Origin: Collinsella tanakaei
Lineage (GTDB): Bacteria > Actinomycetota > Coriobacteriia > Coriobacteriales > Coriobacteriaceae
Assembly: GCF_030373545.1 (NCBI RefSeq)
Contig: NZ_JAUDCO010000008.1
Coordinates: 1-64,000, forward strand
DNA: 64,000 nt
Reading direction: 5' to 3'
The position numbers and the translations under genes are program-made. Below the pieces are notes generated by a model. It did not search any database. It had not been told where the DNA came from and saw nothing but the letters and a program-made list of their open reading frames with translations. Positions 34,504 through 43,193 of this stretch are shown piece after piece. Each line of letters starts with the position of its first letter. The stretch's first letter is position 1.

Positions 34504-35967
34504 TTATGTTCCAAGAACCCGGCTCTTTGCGACTGCAAATTCCTCATCGCTGAGCTCTCCCTTCTTATGAAGCTCTGCAAGCCTCGAGAGCTCGTCTACA
34601 AAGGAAGTGCTCGCGTTGTCGGCGGATTCCGACGAGGGGAATGACAGGAAGACCGGATTCGAAGCGGCATCGTACCGGATCGGGCTCTCGGCGCCCTGCG
34701 CAAGTCGTAGTATCGCTGTCCGGGGACACGAGGGGTTCTGGGCGACGTTCCCACGTACGCCCCAGCTCGTATCATCTGTGAGCCGCTCCAGCGCCCCAAG
34801 CGGGCACAAGGGGTTCCCGGCGACGCTCTCGCGCACGTCTCGGTCCGCGTCGGCGGCGAGCCGTGCCAGCGCCTCAGGCGGGCACGAGGGGTTCCTGGCG
34901 ACGCGATTGCGGACGCCCCGATCCGCGTCAACGGCGAGCCGCGAAAGCACGCCAGGCGGGCACGAGGGGTTCCCGGCGACGCCCTCGCGCACGAACGGGT
35001 CCGCGTCGGTCGCGAGTCGTACCAGCGCCTCCGATGGGAGCGAGGGATTCCGGGCAACCCACAAGCGTACGCCCGAGTCCGCGTCGGCAGCGAGCCGTGC
35101 CAGCGCCTCAGCCGGGCACAAGGGGTTTCGGGCGGCGGAGCGGCGCACGTCTCGGTCCGCGTCGGCGGCGAGCCGCGAAAGCGCGCCTGGCGGGCACGAG
35201 GGGTTCCCGGCGACGCCCTCGCGCACGACCGGGGCCGCGTCGGCCTCGAGCCGCGAAAGCGCGCCTGGCGGGCACGAGGGGTTCCCGGCGACGCCCTCGC
35301 GCACAAGCCAGTCCGCGTCGGCCTCGAGCCGCGAAAGCGCGCCAGGCGGGCACGAGGGGTTCCCGGCGACGCTCACGCGCACGAACGGGTCCACGTCGGT
35401 CGCGAGCCGCGTCAGCGCCTCCGGCGGGCACGAGGGGCTTCGGGCGACGCACTTGCGCACGTCCGAGTCCGCACAGGCGGCGAGCCGCGCCAGCGCCTCC
35501 GGCGGGCACGAGGGGTTCCCGATGGCGTACTCGCACACGAAAGAGTCCGCGTCGGCGGCGAGCCGCGCCAGCGCCTCCGGCGGGCACGAGGGGCTCTTGG
35601 CGGCCGGACGACGCACGAGCCAGTCCGCGTCGGCGGCGAGCCGCGAAAGTGCCTCCGGCGGGAGCGAGGGGTTCCCAGCGGCGTTCTCGCGCACGACCGG
35701 GTCCGCGTCGGCGGCGAGCCGCAAAAGCGCCTCCGGCGGGCACGAGGGGTTCAGGGCGGCGTTGCGGCGCACGCCCCGGTCCGCGTCGGCGGCGAGCCGC
35801 GCCAGTGTTTCCGTCGGGCACGAGGGGTTCCGGGCCACGCCGGAGATCAAGTCCGTAGGCCAACCTTCAGAGAGAAGGTCGTAAACATCTCGGGGGATCT
35901 CGCACTTGTCAAATGCGTCAGTAAAGATGGTCCGGCGTCTATTCTGAGTCTCCTGTAAGATATCCAT
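34504..35967 (-). CDS. LRV (HEAT-like) repeat protein with SHOCT tail
   Basis: 487-aa protein. A short N-terminal region (DILQETQNRRRTIFTDAFDK) is followed by 15 repeats of 24 residues with consensus NPSCPPEALARLAADADxxV. These are leucine-rich-repeat-variant (LRV)-type helical repeats that stack into a curved scaffold. The C-terminal ELHKKGELSDEEFAVAKSRV is a SHOCT motif, associated with oligomerisation or nucleic-acid contacts. Repeat-only architecture implies a binding or sensing role. As the third cargo unit of the island, it is a candidate defence component, but no such function is established. Confidence 0.88.
   Translation of the reverse strand: MDILQETQNRRRTIFTDAFDKCEIPRDVYDLLSEGWPTDLISGVARNPSCPTETLARLAADADRGVRRNAALNPSCPPEALLRLAADADPVVRENAAGNPSLPPEALSRLAADADWLVRRPAAKSPSCPPEALARLAADADSFVCEYAIGNPSCPPEALARLAACADSDVRKCVARSPSCPPEALTRLATDVDPFVRVSVAGNPSCPPGALSRLEADADWLVREGVAGNPSCPPGALSRLEADAAPVVREGVAGNPSCPPGALSRLAADADRDVRRSAARNPLCPAEALARLAADADSGVRLWVARNPSLPSEALVRLATDADPFVREGVAGNPSCPPGVLSRLAVDADRGVRNRVARNPSCPPEALARLAADADRDVRESVAGNPLCPLGALERLTDDTSWGVRGNVAQNPSCPRTAILRLAQGAESPIRYDAASNPVFLSFPSSESADNASTSFVDELSRLAELHKKGELSDEEFAVAKSRVLGT
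34750..35860 (-). repeat. Fifteen 72-bp coding repeats
   Basis: Near-identical 72-bp units encoding the LRV repeats; units 7-9 from the N-terminus differ by only a few bases. There are no spacers, so this is not a CRISPR array. Recombination between units should make length variable between strains. Confidence 0.9.
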
Positions 35968-36641
35968 GATTCCCCAACCCGAATAATGTCTCGCCCCAGG
36001 TTAGAAACAATTATATTTGCGAAATGTCCAGTTTGCTTTTGACAAGTCGCCGAACGAAAGGACACATCAGCAGTAACGGCCTTTGCAACTGCAATGTCCC
36101 CAGCCATATAGAAGGTACCCGAAACATCAGTGAGCCAATGAAATGTAGGGGTCGCAAACAGCCGAGAAAGGCGAAAAGGACTCTTCGCCGTTCACCTGCC
36201 ATCGCGCTTCCGGATCGCCCCGTCATCGCCGTACAACATGGTCTGGCACTTCCGATTCCGCATGGGCCCCACTGCCATCTTCTCAGCGCGCCACCGGCTT
36301 TTGGCATTGCCGTGAACTTGATGACACCACCGATGACAATCTCACGCGTTTGCTTCTCCGCCCTCTTTTCGCGCGGCAAATCCTTTAGCCGATTGCGTGT
36401 AGATCCTGACTCTGATTCAGCGGTCGTACTGGACGGCAAACCCATCGGGCTTCCGGAAAGCGTGTCGCGCGCGAGGCGCATGCCACCGAGCGCGGAAAAG
36501 CCCCGGTAAAGCTCCTGGACCTAGAGGCTTCCGGGTCAGAGCTTTCTCCATATCTCCCTTCCGCGTCTCCGCACTATCGAGCGCAAACCCGTTGGCTGAA
36601 ACGGAAAATGTACGTTGGTGGAATCGGTACCGCCCGTTGGT
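35968..36641. other. Intergenic region with no supported gene
   Basis: About 670 bases. Overlapping frames on both strands (about 155-160 codons) lack ribosome sites and recognisable domains. A minus-strand stretch reading KDLPREKRAEKQTREIVIGG looks mildly protein-like and might be a decayed gene. Confidence 0.4.
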
Positions 36642-36911
36642 CTAAACTGCGAATCTCAAATTAGTGGCGACACACACTCCCCTCCTCGTCCTGTCCGCCG
36701 TGAGATCGTCTATCAGACAAGTCTGGATGACCTCGTCGAGTTCCGCGAACTCGCCGCGCATCGCGTTCTCGATGGCGGAGAAGCTCGCAATCATGTCGTG
36801 TAGGATCTGCTTCTTCTCCTCGAGGGTGTAGCTCTCGGGCGAGATGTCCACGAGCTCCGCCATGAAGTAGGCGTGGTCCTCGGCGTCCTCGAGTGCCTTC
36901 CAGTCGGTCAT
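36642..36911 (-). CDS. Small acidic protein of unknown function
   Basis: 89-aa protein; ATG 36911 has aaggagc 6-7 bases upstream. The sequence is acidic and helical (DWKALEDAEDHAYFMAELVD, then EKKQILHDMIASFSAIENAM). No family is recognised. It is the last island gene before guaA. Size and acidity would fit an antitoxin, an anti-defence or DNA-mimic protein, or an RNA-polymerase-bound regulator, but none of these is supported directly. Confidence 0.7.
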   Translation of the reverse strand: MTDWKALEDAEDHAYFMAELVDISPESYTLEEKKQILHDMIASFSAIENAMRGEFAELDEVIQTCLIDDLTADRTRRGVCVATNLRFAV

Positions 36912-37008
36912 TTTTGCGCTCCTTTTCTCCTCCCCTGGGGCTCCAGAGCCCTCTGGGGCGGTACGAATTCCGGTACGAATAAACCCGAACGGAGCGTTTC
37001 CCCGCGTG

Positions 37009-37045
37009 ACGAAGGGTTCTGCCCGACTTGGACAAAACCCTTCGT
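37009..37045 (-). terminator. Hairpin downstream of guaA supplied by the island
   Basis: 10-bp perfect arms acgaagggtt/aacccttcgt with a 17-base loop, 60 bases beyond the guaA stop. There is no T-tract after the stem on the minus strand. It may act as the replacement terminator for guaA, or as a regulatory hairpin. Confidence 0.4.
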
Positions 37046-37104
37046 TGACCTGCTATTTTGTTACTTTTCGCTCAGAATCGTTGCGAACCGTTTTGAGGGG
37101 CGAA

Positions 37105-38703
37105 TCACTCCCACTCGATCGTCGCGGGCGGCTTGCTCGTGATGTCGTACGCCACGCGGTTCACGCCGGGGACCTCGGCCACGATGCGGCCGGAGATGCG
37201 CGCGAGCACGTCGTAGGGCAGCTTGGCCCAGTCGGCGGTCATGGCGTCGCTCGACTCCACGGCACGCAGAATCACCGGGCGCGCGTAGGTACGCTCGTCG
37301 CCCATGACGCCCACGCTCATGATGTCGGGCAGGACGGCAAAGTACTGCCAGCAGCTGTGCTCGGAGTTGCGCTCGCCGGTCGCCTCGAACAGGCGCGCGT
37401 TGTAGGCATCGAGCTCCTCGCGCACGATGGCGTCGGCGTTCTTCAGGATCTCGAGCTTCTCGGGGCTGACCGCGCCGATGATGCGGATGGCCAGGCCCGG
37501 ACCCGGGAACGGCTGACGGTACACGATGTGCTCGGGCAGACCGAGCGCCAAGCCGAGCTCGCGCACCTCGTCCTTGAAGAAGTGGTCGAGCGGCTCGATG
37601 AGATCGAAGTGCACGCCCTCGGGGAACGGAATCAGGTTGTGGTGGCTCTTGATGGTCGAGGCCTTGCCGCCGGTCTTGCGCGCGCCGCTCTCGATGATGT
37701 CGGGGTAGATCGTGCCCTGGGCCAGGTACTTCACGCCGTCGAGCTGCTGGGCCACGGCGAAGAACTCCTTCCAGAACTGCGTGCCGATGATGCGGCGCTT
37801 CTCCTCGGGCTCCGTCACGCCGTCGAGCAGGGCGGCATAGCGCTCCTCGGCGTGCACGTGGATGAAGTCCACGTCGAACTGCTTGGTGAAGACCTCCTCC
37901 ACCTGCTCGGGCTCGCCCTTGCGCAGCAGGCCGTGGTTGATGAACACGCAGGTCATCTGGCGACCGATGGCGCGGGCGCCGAGCGCGGCGACCACGCTCG
38001 AGTCGACGCCGCCCGACAACGCCAGGATCACGCGATCGTCGCCCACGGTCCTACGGATGTCCGCGCACATGGACTCGACCAGGTTGTCCATGGTCCACGT
38101 GGGCTCAAGCCCGCAGATGCCGAACAGGAAGTTCGAAAGGATCTGCTGGCCGTACTCGGTGTGACGAACCTCGGGATGGAACTGCGTGGAATACAGCTTC
38201 TTCTCGGGGCACTCCATGGAGGCCACGGGGCACACCTCGGTGGAGGAGGTCACCACGAAGCCCTCGGGCGCACGGGAGACGGCATCGCGATGGCTCATCC
38301 ACACGGTCTGCTCGATAGGCGTGGCGTTGAACAGCGCGCTCTCGCGGTCGCGCTCGATCGTCGCCGGGCCGTACTCGCCGATCTCGGAGTGGGAGACCTC
38401 GCCGCCCAGAGCAACCGCCATGGTCTGATGACCGTAGCAGAAGCCCAGCACGGGAATGCCAAGCTCGAGCACCTCGGGGTCGATCGACGGGGCGTCCTCG
38501 GCGTACACTGAGGCGGGGCCGCCGGAGAGAATGAGGGCCGACGGGTTCAGGGCGCGAACCTCGTCAGCGGTGATATCGCACGGAACGATCTCGGAGTACA
38601 CATGCAGGTCGCGCACGCGGCGGGCGATGAGCTGGCCGTACTGCGCGCCGAAGTCAAAGACCAGAACCTTCTGGCCGGCACTATTCGAAGAAGATTGCGA
38701 CAT
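37105..38703 (-). CDS. guaA: GMP synthase (glutamine-hydrolysing)
   Basis: 532-aa enzyme converting XMP, glutamine and ATP to GMP in purine synthesis. An N-terminal class I glutamine amidotransferase domain has the Cys nucleophile region in VLGFCYGHQTMAVALGG and the His/Glu part in FHPEVRHTEYG. The ATP-pyrophosphatase domain has the P-loop LALSGGVDSSVV. The C-terminal dimerisation domain ends canonically in TIEWE. ATG 38703 has aaaggga upstream; a longer in-frame extension is unlikely. Its last codons form the attachment site of the adjacent island and are regenerated intact by it. Confidence 0.98.
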   Translation of the reverse strand: MSQSSSNSAGQKVLVFDFGAQYGQLIARRVRDLHVYSEIVPCDITADEVRALNPSALILSGGPASVYAEDAPSIDPEVLELGIPVLGFCYGHQTMAVALGGEVSHSEIGEYGPATIERDRESALFNATPIEQTVWMSHRDAVSRAPEGFVVTSSTEVCPVASMECPEKKLYSTQFHPEVRHTEYGQQILSNFLFGICGLEPTWTMDNLVESMCADIRRTVGDDRVILALSGGVDSSVVAALGARAIGRQMTCVFINHGLLRKGEPEQVEEVFTKQFDVDFIHVHAEERYAALLDGVTEPEEKRRIIGTQFWKEFFAVAQQLDGVKYLAQGTIYPDIIESGARKTGGKASTIKSHHNLIPFPEGVHFDLIEPLDHFFKDEVRELGLALGLPEHIVYRQPFPGPGLAIRIIGAVSPEKLEILKNADAIVREELDAYNARLFEATGERNSEHSCWQYFAVLPDIMSVGVMGDERTYARPVILRAVESSDAMTADWAKLPYDVLARISGRIVAEVPGVNRVAYDITSKPPATIEWE

Positions 38704-38950
38704 GCTGCTCCCTTTCTGCATGCAATCGGTAGGCGGCGGCATGCGCCGCGCGCTCGAACCCCCCTATCATACATGCTCGCAGGGCATCTCCCGAAAACTG
38801 CACCGCATCAGCGGGTTTATGGGGCCGCCGATGCGCACGCGTCCCAAAAGGGGCCGGAGATGATCGGCGCGCTGCCGACAAGTTTGTACCTGGCACCATC
38901 TTGTCGCACAATAGGTGCGAATCGGTCCGCAAACGAACGAGGGGTGCGCG

Positions 38951-39997
38951 ATGAAAAAGATTCTGCTTCTTGCCACCGGCGGCACCATCGCCTCCGCCGA
39001 GGACGGCCACGGCCTCTCGCCCACGCTCACCGGCGACGACCTGGCCCGTGCCGTGCCCGAGATCGCGAACCTCGCCCATATCGGCGTGCAGCAGCTCATG
39101 AACATCGACAGCACCAACATGCGCCCGCGCGACTGGCGGCGCATCGCGCGCGCCATCGTCGAGGCCTACGACGAGTACGACGGCTTCGTGGTGCTCCACG
39201 GCACCGACACCATGGCCTACACCGCCGCGGCGCTCTCCTACCTCATCCAGGACAGCCCCAAGCCCATCGTGCTCACCGGCTCGCAGAAGCCCATGGGCGA
39301 TTCGTTTACCGACGCCAAGCTCAACGTGTTCCAAAGCATCGTCTACGCCGTGGACGAACGCAGCCACGACGTGGTCATCGTGTTCAACGGCGCCGTGATC
39401 GCCGGCACGCGCGGACGCAAGCAGCGCACCATGAGCTTCAACGCGTTCAAAAGCGTCAACTACCCGTCGCTGGCCTACGTGCGCAACGACCGCATCATCC
39501 GCAGCGGCGATGCGCTCGCGCGCGCCCACGGCGTGATGCTGCCGAAGGCCTCCATCGACTGCCCGCACTTCTTCGATGAGCTCGATGAGCGCGTCTTCGT
39601 GCTCAAGCTCACCCCGGGGATCGAGCCGGAGGTCTTCGAGCTGCTCAAACCGCGCTACGACGCCATCATCCTCGAGACGTTCGGCATCGGCGGCATCCCC
39701 GACTACGAGCGCACCACACCCGGCGCCCTCACCTTTAAGCAGGCGATCTTTGATTGGGTGGACTCCGGCCGCACGATGGTCATCACCACGCAGGTGCCCG
39801 AAGAGGGCCTCGATCTGGGCGTCTACGAGGTCGGACGCGCCTATGCGGAGCACCCCGGCATCCTCAAGGGCGACGACATGACCACCGAGGCGCTCGTCGC
39901 CAAGACGATGTGGGCGCGCGGCCAGACAAGCGACCCCACCCGTATCGAGGAGCTGTTCTACCAGCCGGTCAACTACGACCGCCTGCCGACCGCTTAG
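38951..39997 (+). CDS. ansA: Type I (cytoplasmic) L-asparaginase
   Basis: 348-aa asparaginase hydrolysing asparagine to aspartate and ammonia. It lacks a signal peptide, so it is cytoplasmic. The first catalytic Thr is in LATGGTIAS (residues 8-16) and the second catalytic set in VLHGTDTMAYTA (about 88). LTGSQKPMGDSFTDAKLN and FETFGIGG-like LETFGIGGIPDY complete the family pattern. It stands alone, divergent from guaA, and ends in a strong 60-bp palindromic stem. Confidence 0.95.
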   Translation: MKKILLLATGGTIASAEDGHGLSPTLTGDDLARAVPEIANLAHIGVQQLMNIDSTNMRPRDWRRIARAIVEAYDEYDGFVVLHGTDTMAYTAAALSYLIQDSPKPIVLTGSQKPMGDSFTDAKLNVFQSIVYAVDERSHDVVIVFNGAVIAGTRGRKQRTMSFNAFKSVNYPSLAYVRNDRIIRSGDALARAHGVMLPKASIDCPHFFDELDERVFVLKLTPGIEPEVFELLKPRYDAIILETFGIGGIPDYERTTPGALTFKQAIFDWVDSGRTMVITTQVPEEGLDLGVYEVGRAYAEHPGILKGDDMTTEALVAKTMWARGQTSDPTRIEELFYQPVNYDRLPTA

Positions 39998-40019
39998 TTT
40001 TTTGCGAGCGCTCCATCGA

Positions 40020-40079
40020 ATCAGGCGTCTATGCACAGGGGCCCGCGCGCGTGCGGGCCCCTGTGCATAGACGCCTGAT
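40020..40079. terminator. Near-perfect 60-bp palindrome after ansA
   Basis: The sequence atcaggcgtctatgcacagg... is self-complementary over 30 + 30 bases with one G-T mismatch near the centre and no loop. It lies 23 bases after the ansA stop. Its position suggests a bidirectional terminator, although the flanking T-run (ttttttg) is on the left side only. Confidence 0.7.
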
Positions 40080-40089
40080 CTGATTTCAC

Positions 40090-40110
40090 GGACCTCGCAA
40101 GACGAGGTCC
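40090..40110 (-). terminator. Hairpin after the DUF1648-like gene
   Basis: Stem ggacctcg/cgaggtcc with a 5-base loop, 6 bases beyond the stop of the minus-strand membrane protein. The tail (tgaaatc) is weak. Confidence 0.5.
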
Positions 40111-40115
40111 CCGGG

Positions 40116-40514
40116 CTAGAACACGAGCGGGTTCGTACCCGTCAGCACCATGTACAGCAGGTAGGCATTGGCCACGTTGATGACCGCGGTGGTGATGACG
40201 CCGCTGCGCAGGAAGCGCTCGGCCAGGCTCACGGCCATGGTCATGGAGTCCTTGGCGTGCTCGGCGGCCTTGCGCGCCGTCTGCACGTAGATGCCAAAAC
40301 CGAACGCGACCGACATCGCCGCCGGAATCAGCATCTCAAACTTGCTGCCGTACCGCGTGACCGCGCCGCTGGCATCGAAGCGCATGGGAACCTCATCGGG
40401 AAGCCCCGGGACGAGCACGAGCGCGATGACGACCGGAATGAGCGCGAGCACGATGGTGGCGATGCCGAGGTAGCCCGCCTTCTTTCCGTATTTGAACATA
40501 GACAGAGAGGACAT
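40116..40514 (-). CDS. DUF1648-like small membrane protein
   Basis: 132-aa protein with three or four membrane helices (LGIATIVLALIPVVIALVLV; FEMLIPAAMSVAFGFGIYV; a C-terminal TTAVINVANAYLLYMVLTG). The segment LPDEVPMRFDASGAVTRYGS between helices 1 and 2 is the DUF1648 signature found in SdpI-like and related envelope proteins. ATG 40514 has aaggagc 8 bases upstream. Function is unknown. It stands between ansA and ychF on the ychF strand. Confidence 0.8.
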   Translation of the reverse strand: MSSLSMFKYGKKAGYLGIATIVLALIPVVIALVLVPGLPDEVPMRFDASGAVTRYGSKFEMLIPAAMSVAFGFGIYVQTARKAAEHAKDSMTMAVSLAERFLRSGVITTAVINVANAYLLYMVLTGTNPLVF

Positions 40515-40595
40515 TGCAGGTAGCTCCTTTATGCGCGCGCGGGACAGCCGATGCGCGCAGCGTTTGCGAAACGGATACGAACGACTCGCCCCACC

Positions 40596-41672
40596 TTACA
40601 CGTTAAAGCGGAAGTGCACCACGTCGCCATCTGCCATGACATACTCCTTGCCCTCCATGCGGAGCTTGCCGGCGGCCTTGGCGCCCTGCTCGCCCCCGAG
40701 CTCGATGTAATCGTCATAGCTGATGACCTCGGCCTTGATGAAGCCGCGCTCGAAGTCGGTGTGGATGACGCCGGCGGCCTGAGGAGCCGTGGCGCCCTGG
40801 CGCACCGTCCACGCCTTGACCTCCATCTCGCCCGCCGTGAAGAACGACTGCAGGCCGAGCAGCTTGTAGGCGGCCTGGGCGAGCACCTCCAGGCCCGGGC
40901 GCTCGAGCCCCAGCGTCTCCAGGTACTCGGCAGCTTCCTCAGGGTCGAGCTCGGACAGCTCGGCCTCGACCTTGGCGCAGATGGGGATGGGGGTCACGCC
41001 GTCGATGGGCGCGAGCTCCTCCCCGAGCATGTCCTCGTCCACGTTGGCGACGTACAGAATCGGCTTCATGGTGAGCAGGAAGAGGCCCTTGGCGGCGGCG
41101 CGCTCCTCGTCGGTCATGTCGAGCGCGGCGGCGCGGTTGCCCTCGTTCAGCCAGGCGACCAGGCGCTTGGCGATCTCGAGCTTCGGCACGAGGTCGTGGT
41201 CGCGCTTGGCCTCCTTCTCCAGCTTGGGCAGCTGCTTCTCAAGCGTCTGGATGTCGGCCAGGATGAGCTCGGTCATGATGGTCTCGGCGTCGCCCGCCGG
41301 GTCCACGAAGTCGCCCGTGCGGCCGACCTCGCGCATGACGTTGGGGTCTTTGAAGTAGCGCACGACCTCGCAGATGGCGTCGGTCTCGCGAATGTTGGCC
41401 AAGAACTGGTTGCCCAGGCCCTCGCCCTCGTTGGCGCCCTTGACGAGGCCGGCGATGTCCACGAACTCAACCGTCGCGGGCACGATGCGGCCAGGGTGGA
41501 CGATCTCGGCCAGCTTGCCCAGGCGGTCGTCGGGCACGTCCACGATTCCCACGTTGGGATCGATCGTGGCAAACGGGTAGTTCGCCGCAAGGCCGCCCTT
41601 CTTGGTAAGCGCGGTAAAGAGCGTCGACTTGCCCACGTTGGGCAGGCCCACGATGCCGATTGACAGTGCCAT
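40596..41672 (-). CDS. ychF: Ribosome-associated ATPase YchF
   Basis: 358-aa Obg-like ATPase that binds ribosomes and affects redox and stress responses. P-loop GLPNVGKSTLFTAL (residues 8-21), switch region and DxxG motif in VEFVDIAGLVKGANEGEG, and NxxE-type base motif (NVDE in YVANVDEDMLG). It has a C-terminal TGS domain (LLGLQSFFTAGEMEVKAWTV followed by the TGS fold ending DGDVVHFRFNV). Length is standard. No operon partner is evident. Confidence 0.97.
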   Translation of the reverse strand: MALSIGIVGLPNVGKSTLFTALTKKGGLAANYPFATIDPNVGIVDVPDDRLGKLAEIVHPGRIVPATVEFVDIAGLVKGANEGEGLGNQFLANIRETDAICEVVRYFKDPNVMREVGRTGDFVDPAGDAETIMTELILADIQTLEKQLPKLEKEAKRDHDLVPKLEIAKRLVAWLNEGNRAAALDMTDEERAAAKGLFLLTMKPILYVANVDEDMLGEELAPIDGVTPIPICAKVEAELSELDPEEAAEYLETLGLERPGLEVLAQAAYKLLGLQSFFTAGEMEVKAWTVRQGATAPQAAGVIHTDFERGFIKAEVISYDDYIELGGEQGAKAAGKLRMEGKEYVMADGDVVHFRFNV

Positions 41673-41771
41673 GAATCGCTCGCTTTCTATCTTCGGGCCG
41701 CCTCGCTTGAGGATGCGGCCATCTCATCTGCACCTATCGTAGCGACGCGGCGCGTCGCACGGGATGGCGGC

Positions 41772-43037
41772 CTACTCGGCCATCTTCTCCACGGAATCGA
41801 GCACCTTGGTGAGGACCTTCTTGCCCTCCTCCTTGGTCTTGGCGATCTCGGCGCGCGTCTTCGCGGCGTCGGCAGCCTTCTTCTGCGCATCGGGATCGGC
41901 CATGACCAGGTCGCTCGCATCGTGCTCGACCATCTTGAGGGCGTGCTCCTCGCAGACCTCGACGCACAGGCCGCAGCCCACGCAGTACGCCGGCTCCACC
42001 GTGAAGCGGCCCGACCCCAGCAGATCGGTCGCGTGCGTGGGGCACTTCTTGACGCAGTCCCCACACGCCGTGCACTTCTCGAAGTCGCATTCGGGCGTGC
42101 TCACCTGGATGTTCTTCGCAAGCTCGGGATGCTCCTGCAGGGTGGACAGCACGAGCTGCCGGCGCTGGATGAGCAGGCGGCGACGCTTCTGCGTCGTGGT
42201 GCCGCATGCCGCCTTGAGCGTCTTTTCGAGCTCGCTGATCTTCTTGGAGTGGTCGCGCAGGCGCTGCGTGACCGAGGCGACGGCGGCGGTTGCCGGGTTG
42301 AGCTTGCTCACCGCCAGGCCGGTCGTCTTCATGATGTTGTCCATGAACTCCTTGCGCTCATATTCACGGCGCTTCACGCATTTGAGCTGCTTGGCATCGA
42401 CCTCAAGGCCCAAACCGGTGCCCGCCCACTCCTCGGCGGTGGCGATCGAGTCGCCCAGGACCTCCTCGCCGGTGGTGGTGCGGCAGCGCTCGCAGATGTC
42501 GAGCGGCAGGTAGACGCTCACGTTGGGATAGTCCGCCATGACCGAGAACCACACCTCGGGCGGAACGTCACCGATGCACGCGACCACGACCTCGTTTTCG
42601 CGCGGCATCCGGCGCAAAGCGCGGGTACAGGTCACATATGCCGTGTTGTACGCCGCCGCGGCGCCGGCGATGGCGTCGTAGAGTTTCTTGGGCGTCAGGC
42701 GCGGCGTCACGAAGGCCTCGGTGGGGCACACGCTCACGCACAGGCCGCACTTGCGGCAGCTGTCCTTGATATCGATGCTGAAGTCCTCGATCTCGATGGC
42801 GTTCACCGGGCAGGCGTCCATGCACGCCGTGCAGCTGCTCTTCTCGTAGTTGCACACCAGGCACGGGATGGAGTTCGCGCGCGGCTTGTCCTTGTAGTCA
42901 GCCGGGTTCCAGTGCGGCGCGCCGTCGCCCTCGCCTCCCATGAGCGCGTCGGTGACGCCGCCCAGGGGGTTCTTCAGGGCGCTCAGGCCCTTGCTGATGT
43001 CGATGATGTCGTCAAACAGATCGTGCTGTTGCGCCAT
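41772..43037 (-). CDS. 4Fe-4S dicluster ferredoxin-domain protein
   Basis: 421-aa cytoplasmic iron-sulfur protein. Its two paired ferredoxin regions are CTACMDACPVNAIEI with CRKCGLCVSVCPTEAF near the N-terminus, and CTACGDCVKKCPTHA with CVGCGLCVEVCEEHAL near the C-terminus. In between is a domain with CIGDVPPEVWFSV and CERCRTTTGEE, resembling the electron-transfer modules of oxidoreductase maturation or redox-shuttle proteins of anaerobes. A charged helical tail follows. No membrane helix is present. The electron partner is not encoded nearby. ATG 43037 has agggagag upstream. Confidence 0.88.
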   Translation of the reverse strand: MAQQHDLFDDIIDISKGLSALKNPLGGVTDALMGGEGDGAPHWNPADYKDKPRANSIPCLVCNYEKSSCTACMDACPVNAIEIEDFSIDIKDSCRKCGLCVSVCPTEAFVTPRLTPKKLYDAIAGAAAAYNTAYVTCTRALRRMPRENEVVVACIGDVPPEVWFSVMADYPNVSVYLPLDICERCRTTTGEEVLGDSIATAEEWAGTGLGLEVDAKQLKCVKRREYERKEFMDNIMKTTGLAVSKLNPATAAVASVTQRLRDHSKKISELEKTLKAACGTTTQKRRRLLIQRRQLVLSTLQEHPELAKNIQVSTPECDFEKCTACGDCVKKCPTHATDLLGSGRFTVEPAYCVGCGLCVEVCEEHALKMVEHDASDLVMADPDAQKKAADAAKTRAEIAKTKEEGKKVLTKVLDSVEKMAE

Positions 43038-43193
43038 GCGGCTCTCCCTATGCAGATGCTGAAGGCCTTTGGGGCCCCTCCTGTGCAACCGTTTTATTTT
43101 AGCGGGAATGGCCGCACGTCACACGGCAAAGCGCCAAATCGCGCCGAAGGCTCATGCGGTCGCGGTGCGAACGCGCAGGCGCGACGTCGCGTG

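Larger units (their letters stand above)
26714..37116. mobile_element. guaA-integrated genomic island carrying phage defence genes
   Basis: The span of about 10.4 kb is bounded by the att-like cores at 26714-26721 and 37109-37116. The left end holds a recombination module (repressor, excisionase-like, tyrosine recombinase, ribbon-helix-helix/MobC-like). The rest holds an AbiF-type HEPN protein with RNA leader, gajB-gajA, an LRV/SHOCT protein and a small acidic protein. There are no conjugation, replication or phage structural genes, so it would need a helper for transfer. Confidence 0.75.

Noticed and set aside
34750-35860. Regular repeats resembling a CRISPR array
   Set aside because: The units are 72 bp, contiguous without spacers, and encode an unbroken repeat protein.
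36011-36509. Overlapping frames of about 155-160 codons on both strands
   Set aside because: No ribosome site, no domain, and equal length on both strands; at best a decayed gene.
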